DNA of 64,000 nucleotides from Klebsormidium nitens (Eukaryota > Streptophyta > Klebsormidiophyceae > Klebsormidiales > Klebsormidiaceae), in assembly GCA_000708835.1 (NCBI GenBank), contig DF237404.1, positions 1-64,000 of the forward strand. Reading direction: 5' to 3'. The notes below the pieces were generated by a model, which was not told the DNA's origin, did not search any database, and saw only the letters and a program-made list of their open reading frames with translations. Positions 58,401 to 64,000 of this stretch are shown piece after piece (the stretch's first letter is position 1; each line of letters begins with the position of its first letter). Position numbers and translations under genes: made by a program.

Positions 58401-61346
58401 GCCGTCCCGGATCAAGACCACAGCTATGCATCTGACCAGCTTATTACGGACACGATGTGGGTACAAGCGTTGAGCGTACTGACCGTATTTCTGGCCGTGC
58501 TCGTAGCGCAGCACCTGGATTGACTCGCCGTTTTCTGTAACAAAAGCAGAGTCAGAGTCAGAACTCAGATAGCAGCTCGTGAATGACGCGTTAGATCGGA
58601 GACTAAACAGGCCTCAGATATCAAACATTTTATCCAGCTTCAACGTTCAGTCGGAATTAAAGTGCCGTTTTAACCCTGTGTACACACACAGCTTACTGCC
58701 TAGGCGGTGCAGGCAATCAAGGAGGTCAAAACGTCGGTTTTTCAGCTCTCCTGCTCAATTGAACGAACAGAACTTAGATTTTACTCCAAGGGGGATCCTG
58801 ATTGTGGAATCAGGACTGAGATTGAGAAAATTCATTGCTAGAATGATTGGCGTTACTGCTGGATAATGTTTTCAACTTACCAACAGGAATGAAGGTCCAT
58901 GCAGCGATCTTGGCTTCTATTCGTGCAACAATCTCGTCCTGCAAAGGTAAAGATTGGATGCATCCCTTGAGTCTACTGAGTCAAGGAAATCAATGTACCG
59001 AACTCGCAGGTAAAGAAGAGCTAAACGTGTGTCTGCTTTGATATGCTCTCGTCCTCCTTCTGGTAAAGTTTCTGAGATCGCACCCTGTCCTGAAAGTCCA
59101 TCTGTTGCCCGTGAGTGATGCTTGATAAGTAATTGTTTCATCATTATTTTTTCATCTCTCTCTCTCTAACAAGCATCGTTTATGACTCAATCAAGCTGAA
59201 AGCTATCTTGAGGCCAAGCCATCAGCGCCCAGTCCCTCAATGCCCATTTCGAAAGCGCGGCACAATCATGAAGAAGACAAATACAAGCACTGGCCAGACC
59301 TTGGCGCAGCGGCCCTGACGATTGCTACTTATCATGCCCTCAACTCGTGTGACGACTGTCGCTATGAAACTTTACAAGATGGTAGATTTGAATTCTGCAG
59401 GTACTAGCAACCTAATGTCTCCAATTGAGTGGCGGCTTTAGCAGTAGCACGTTCTGAAGATGGTGACTTCGACTTCCTTTGTGCATGACGGATAATCAGT
59501 TCGTAGGCTCAAACCAAGTCTGCTCAGTTGCGACCAATCCCTCTGCAACACCCCTTGTTGCACTACCCCAACCCGCCCCCCCTCACCTGGCCCTTTTGCA
59601 GGAACATGCCAGAGCTGGTGCGCACTTCGCTCGGGACGCTCTCCCCCGAGGTGCTATCAGCCACGGTCGACTTCTGGAGCTTGTCGCGGGCCTGTAAGCG
59701 GTCAGACTAGACAGTTTGCTTCTGGAGGGGTGAGAATTGGGTGCCGCACCTGAGCTTTACGCAGGAACATGCCGGAGCTGGTGCGCCCCTCATTCACAAT
59801 GCCACCCCCCGTCTTGTCATCTACCACCACGCTCTGCTCGAGATTGCCCCGCGCCTGTACAAAGTGCACCCAATGACAGGCGTTGAAAACTATACTAAAT
59901 GACAAGGTTCTCAACTGAGACCTGCCCAGAGGTGCACTATCCTAAATTCGAAAGTGTTGCCCCCAGACGTGTGCACAAAGGGCAGTCACACAAGCAGGGC
60001 ATGAAAGGAGCTACAAGTCAGATATGCCCTTTCCATGCAAGACGCACATCCAGTCCACGCAATGCACCAAAGAGCCTTCTTTGAAATTCTGTGGATGCTG
60101 ACGGGGACATGAAGCAAGCTCTCCAACAAGATAGAGTCTACTCGAAGCGGACTCTGGTATGATTGACAAGAATATCTGCCAGCGCCCTGCAAGTGCAAGC
60201 AACATATCTCCTGAATCTTGTTGGGCCACAAGAGCATGAACATGTGATGTCCTTGGCTGGTGTATCTTGCCCTTAATGACAGCAGAAAGTTGCAGTTACT
60301 TACCAGCTCCACTAGATGGTCGCACTCCTCGTCAGTCAGGAAGCCATGGTACACCCAAGCCCTGAAGGCAAAAAGAGGAAGGGGTCTGAGGAAGTTTTCG
60401 CCCTCGCTTCACACCAACATTGTCATGAGCACACAAATCCTTTTATCGACTTCTCAAAAGATCCAGATGGACTAGGAGGTACAAGGTCCCCTGTTAGTAA
60501 CCAGCAGGGTAGGCAGCCTGGTCAAGTGAAATTCACCTCTGCTGTGCAGATGTTTGCTTCACACCACTTGACAGGCCCTTGACGGATCGATAACAACGAT
60601 ACAGCTTGTTCCTGTGAATGAGTGCTGGTTGAGTCTAAGGAAGTGCAAAGTTGAAAGGAGTCCCACTTACCTGGGTTTCCAGGACAAGTGCTCCACTTTT
60701 GTTGGATCGACGTGCCAGCTGGATTTGGAGACCACCTGCTGAATTGTGTCTGCCTGCAGCTGTTTGCTGGTCTGATGACTGCAAGAAGGGGCAATGAGGT
60801 CTTCAGGCCTTGATCGAGTAAAGTCATGACTGGAGCAGTAGCAGGCAGGTTGGGCATTCCCCTTATTGAATTGACGGCAATAGACACGAAGGAGTATCAG
60901 TCTGGCTGTCAAAGCTTTTCAGTTCAGACTCTAGAAGCAGGTCAGACCGAGGCTTCATTGAAAGTGTCGGAGAGCAGTCAGAGGCTCGTGAAAACTGCGG
61001 ACATCTGGTCGAAGTATGCAAGCATCTGGATATGATGGAGGTTCCCACATTTTGGAAGAACCATCATCAGATTGAGGCAGCTGTGAGCAATCAGATTGCA
61101 CTCTTAGCTCCTTCAGCTGCTGAGAAGCCTTCTCTACAATGGTTGAGCTACATGCTTGCAAACTCACATGAACACATTACACAACCCTAATCCTTGTATC
61201 GTCCTTCGGAGCATGAGAGTGCACAGATTGTATGCCCACCTTTCGCCCAGCCACCCAGGCAGATCATCTGCTTGGCCAAGCCCCCTCACGGGTCCAATCG
61301 CTGAAAGACCGATCAGAAATCCAGTAAGAAGCAGCACGTGCCCCAT
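55477..61346 (-). CDS. Plant-type prolyl 4-hydroxylase with C-terminal ShKT domain and a duplicated exon
   Basis: Fe(II)/2-oxoglutarate enzyme that hydroxylates proline in cell-wall glycoproteins such as extensins, in ER/Golgi. Exons: 61240-61346, 60671-60778, 60304-60361, 59750-59854 (4A), 59587-59691 (4B), 58881-58938, 58484-58534, 57274-57456, 56223-56377, 55477-55617. With one exon-4 copy about 321 aa, with both 356. The signal anchor is MGHVLLLTGFLIGLSAIGPV, then VDPTKVEHLSWKPR and VYHGFLTDEECDHLVEL. Exon 4B has EVRTSSGMFLQK. Then DEIVARIEAKIAAWTF and NGESIQVLRYEHGQKY. Iron ligands are His and Asp in DPHFDFFHDK and His in SLHGGCPVEQGEKWS; the Lys for 2-oxoglutarate follows. The tail WAAQGECEKNPDYM...CRKSCKVC is a ShKT domain with its six cysteines. 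Exons 4A and 4B are both 105 bases and phase 0 on both sides. The gene is divergent from thymidylate kinase. Confidence 0.94.
57422..58290. repeat. ~139-bp degenerate tandem array in P4H, seeded from the exon 7 (HxD) 5' edge
   Basis: The word ACTTGTCGTGGAAGAAG...TGCGAA(A)TAA, which on the minus strand is the acceptor and first codons of the HxD exon, recurs at about 57422 (the real edge), 57561, 57700 (weak) and 57840 (weak), spacing ~139. A second landmark, GCGAAAGAAGAG(G)A, recurs in step (about 57508, 57657, 57917 and others). On the minus strand the 57561 copy still reads FFHDKY. The copies fill most of the intron between the exons at 57274-57456 and 58484-58534. Confidence 0.65.
59587..59854 (-). 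repeat. Tandem duplicated P4H exon (4A 59750-59854, 4B 59587-59691)
   Basis: Two exons of 105 bases and 35 codons, both phase 0-0, both starting AR and containing RTSSGMFL. 4B (STVADSTSGESVPSEVRTSS) matches the usual plant consensus. 4A (SVVVDDKTGGGIVNEGRTSS) is diverged. The intron between them is only 58 bases with its own GT and TTACAG. Confidence 0.85.
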
Positions 61347-62002
61347 TTTGGCCCCTTTTCCAAATAACTTGTCCCAGAGGCAGAAGAAGCAGGCAAACGG
61401 TTGTGGAGCTTGTGGTCCTCACGCCTAAAAGCTGAGAGTCATGTCCTGGGCAGTGCCTGCAGGGCTACTTCATGCGTCCTTGCGCAAGCTCTCATTTGGT
61501 CCTCCTCCACATTGATTCTGACTGGCTACAGTTCAGTGTACCTATTTTTGAAGTCTTTTGAAGACAGGCACGGTTTTAAGAAAGAAAGTTGATTCTCAAA
61601 AGGGCATCCCCTTGACACACAGAGCAGAGCAAGGCTCCGAAGCGACGCAGAGATCTACCACCTATGCAACCGATTCTCAAGAAATGTGCACACAAACCGA
61701 TTGGTATAGAATCAGCTCCTCCTATAGCAGACTGTGATGTCCTTGACTTGCTGACCACTTTTGCTTCTCTTGTCATTGACTCGTCTGTCATTGCTGAGGC
61801 CCAGGGAGACGCTCAGCTTCCCAGCTGAGCAGCTCCAGCTTCCCTAGCTCCGCATCTGAACATATTGGAGCAGCTTTACAGCCTCCTGCTCCGTTCAATT
61901 TCAGTACTCTTGGCTTCTGCGATTGCAGCACAAGTTGGACGTGTTGATTCTTGCAGAAAGTGCACTCAACACCAACAAGGTTCTTTCTATGCGAGCAATG
62001 GC
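61347..62002. promoter_or_regulatory. Divergent promoter region, P4H and thymidylate kinase
   Basis: 656 bp separate the two start codons. The thymidylate kinase frame is open back to about 61865 but without an ATG before 62003. No clear TATA box or known element is visible. Confidence 0.35.
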
Positions 62003-64000
62003 ATGGCTCTAGCCGCTAGCTGTCACATTGCACTTCGAAACTTCTCCAAGCTTCCTTCTCGGAACCACAAGACCACATTCTGGGCCTTGCATTCATCAAC
62101 TGCACAATCGCCTGTTGCACCACTGCAATCGCTGCGCTCAACTTTTCTCCAGCCAATAGTGAGATCCAGAGGCATCCGGCCCCTCACATTTGTCCATACA
62201 ACGCCTGTTTTCAAAAGGGAATTGCACCAGACTTCTGCTGCAATGGCGGAGGCCGAAGCAGGGCCCTCTCGTGGGGCATTCATCGTTTTGGAGGGCTTGG
62301 ACCGAAGCGGGAAGAGTACCCAGGTGCAAAAATTGGTAGAGGTGGGTGTCTACTAAATATTCAGAGTGATTGGACTGAGCTTCCAAAGTTGTATACTCAG
62401 TGATGTCTGCAGCTGTGACAGCTATACTGTCAGATATGACAATGTTTTAGCTTGGATTCAAAGCATTTGAAGAGACGTCACTGCAAGTGGGCTTTGAGAT
62501 AGTGGAATCCATTTAGTGCTCTCAAGATTCCATTCAGTGCTCTCAACGGCTGACAGATCACTTGAACCTGAAAACATCAAGTGAGCCTATTGAACATCCG
62601 CCCCTTCTGATTGATCTCGCTCTCCCCCTCTGTTGTCAGTATCTGAAAAGTAGAGGCGTCGAAGCGGAGGCCTGGAGGTTCCCTGACCGGACGACTGCGA
62701 TGGGCAAGATGATTGCGTCATACTTGGACAGCAAGAGCGAGCTCGACGATTGCGCGGTGCACCTGCTCTTCTCTGCCAACAGATGGGAGAAACGGTGTGC
62801 CCCAAACCCAAACTGAGCTCTGTTTCTGATTACTTCGATGATCTGCGGAGCTGGCGATTGAGTTGGCAAAAGAGTGTCCTTTGGACGCAACCAGGATGGT
62901 TTACACAGAACGAATGCTCAAGGAAGGAGCTCAATATCGAGCTTATGATCTAGGTGTTTGAGTCTTATCTGTTTCTGAAATCGATGAACTCTTCACTTCT
63001 CACCAAGTCTTTGATTTGTCAGCTTTCTGCCCTCTTCAGAGTTGTGTTGAGTTCAGAGTTGGATCTTGTGTTCACCTACTCGTCATCTATTGAGGTCAAA
63101 GCAAATCCGAAGCCCAACTCAGGCGATTGGTTGCCTAATCTCGTTCTCCCTTGTCCTGCTCCAGCAGATACCAAAGACTATCTTCATATCTTCGTAACGA
63201 AGAGTCTAGAACTCTCCTCTAGCTGGACAGCTGGTAGCCTGGTCAATATCTGTAGTAAGTTTGATGAGATGCTTGAAGTTGATGCCGGGCATAGCCCGGA
63301 TGGCACCTGGGAACTTTGTTGAAAGAAAAGAAAGAAACCCATCGTCTGTCAGTCCGTCAGGGCCGTGAAGCAAGTTGTTCCTCAAACAGGTCCTTAATGG
63401 AGGCAAAGCTTCGAGAAGGCACCACGCTCATCGTGGACCGATACTCCTACTCTGGTGTTGCTTTCACGGCTGCCAAGGGCCTGCCCTTCGACTGGTGTAA
63501 AGTGAGTCGACCGGCACTGATTGAGAGGTCCAAGGCAAGCTTCTTTGTTCTTCCGCATGTAGCTGAGTCGACTGGTTGCTGAGGTACCTGATCTGGAGAT
63601 GGAGAAAATCAGAAGCTATTTATCATCTACTCTTTGGTACATGACTTGGAAGAAGTTGGCAAGTTGGCAACAAACCGAACATTTAGGTTATTGCTCTGAA
63701 CATCGATCGTATGCTATCTCGAGAAAAGGTTTGCAATCTGCCCATTTGCCGATTCTAGACAAGGACTCTAGGCCTTGTGTGCTGCGAAAACTCCAAGTCG
63801 TTGTCCAGAACGCCTCGTCTTTCGTGCAAGGGATCCGCGCACTCCTCACTTTTTCGATGCATCTGGGACGGATACTCTCTTTCGTCCGTTTGGATCCTTT
63901 TGCAGCAAGGTAAAAACAGATTGTCACACTCATTGTGTGGGTACACATACCTCCCTGCTGTTCGACTTTGCAGGCTCCTGAGGTCGGCCTCCCGGCGCCG
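62003..64000 (+). CDS. Thymidylate kinase (dTMP kinase), organelle-targeted form, 3' truncated by window
   Basis: Phosphorylates dTMP to dTDP for DNA synthesis. Exons: 62003-62341, 62640-62794, 63390-63501, and 63974 onward cut at 64000; phases agree. Residues 1-80 (MALAASCHIALRNFSKLPSR) are basic and Ser-rich, a mitochondrial or plastid presequence. A second in-frame ATG at 62243 (MAEAEAGPSRG) starts the conserved protein and could give a cytosolic form. The P-loop GLDRSGKST is at about residues 98-106, followed by VEAEAWRFPDRTTAMGKMI, LLFSANRWEKR and the TMPK signature VDRYSYSGVAFTAAKGLPFD. The last 27 bases encode APEVGLPAP, the usual next segment. Intron 1 has an imperfect tandem repeat at about 62504-62546. 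Not seen: the C-terminal third. Confidence 0.92.

Noticed and set aside
1-64000. CRISPR arrays, rRNA, transposase or integrase genes, bacterial operons
   Set aside because: I looked for regular spaced repeats, rRNA words and recombinase motifs and saw none; the window is eukaryotic nuclear DNA.

Overview
The window reads as nuclear DNA of a green plant lineage, most likely a streptophyte alga; Klebsormidium-like is my guess from gene content and gene style, not a database match. Every confident protein gene is split by GT-AG introns whose phases I joined by hand. The proteins are typical of photosynthetic eukaryotes: two R2R3-MYB repressors with EAR motifs, the phylloquinone prenyltransferase MenA/ABC4, a chloroplast-type Mpv17/PMP22 protein, a plant prolyl 4-hydroxylase with a ShKT tail, organelle-targeted kinases, and an organelle-targeted tandem ACT protein. 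No bacterial operons, CRISPR arrays or rRNA are present.

Layout. 1-204 may hold an exon running off the left edge (minus). 1486-5558 (minus) is R2R3-MYB 1. 5559-11602 is a gene-poor block with GGTACC-rich low-complexity DNA, foldbacks and one short mobile-element-like insertion. 11603-13099 (plus) is a predicted secreted or membrane coiled-coil protein of unknown function. 14057-17664 (minus) is R2R3-MYB 2. 18575-21956 (plus) is Mpv17/PMP22. 23079-28740 (minus) is MenA/ABC4 in ten exons, with a second copy of the mobile-like element in intron 8. 30170-35358 (minus) is a double-hotdog acyl-CoA thioesterase, divergent from 35885-39755 (plus), a PRK/uridine-kinase-like P-loop kinase. 40678-43418 (plus) is a predicted chloroplast/thylakoid membrane protein with no domain I recognise. 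45960-49838 (minus) is the ACT protein. 50288-50396 is an intron-containing tRNA-Val(UAC). 50397-55476 is a gene-poor gap. 55477-61346 (minus) is prolyl 4-hydroxylase, divergent from 62003-64000 (plus), thymidylate kinase, cut by the window end.

These look like independent housekeeping and regulatory loci, not a cluster acting together. Three gene pairs are divergent (MYB2/Mpv17, thioesterase/kinase, P4H/TMPK) and could share promoter regions.

The most unusual signals are structural. (1) Two copies of a ~175-190 bp element share a G-rich, telomere-like core with a G-quadruplex pattern, but each is bounded by doubled ~15-base arms in inverted orientation, and the arm sequences are unrelated between copies. 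(2) Local duplications repeatedly span exon edges: a duplicated P4H exon with a 58-base intron between copies, a 52-bp duplication of an acceptor plus Walker A start, a ~139-bp array seeded from a P4H exon edge, and a ~116-137-bp array seeded from the last ACT exon. (3) Three near-perfect hairpins lie in introns, two of them within 13 bases of a splice donor. All exon calls are manual readings checked by phase and family motifs, without transcript or database support.
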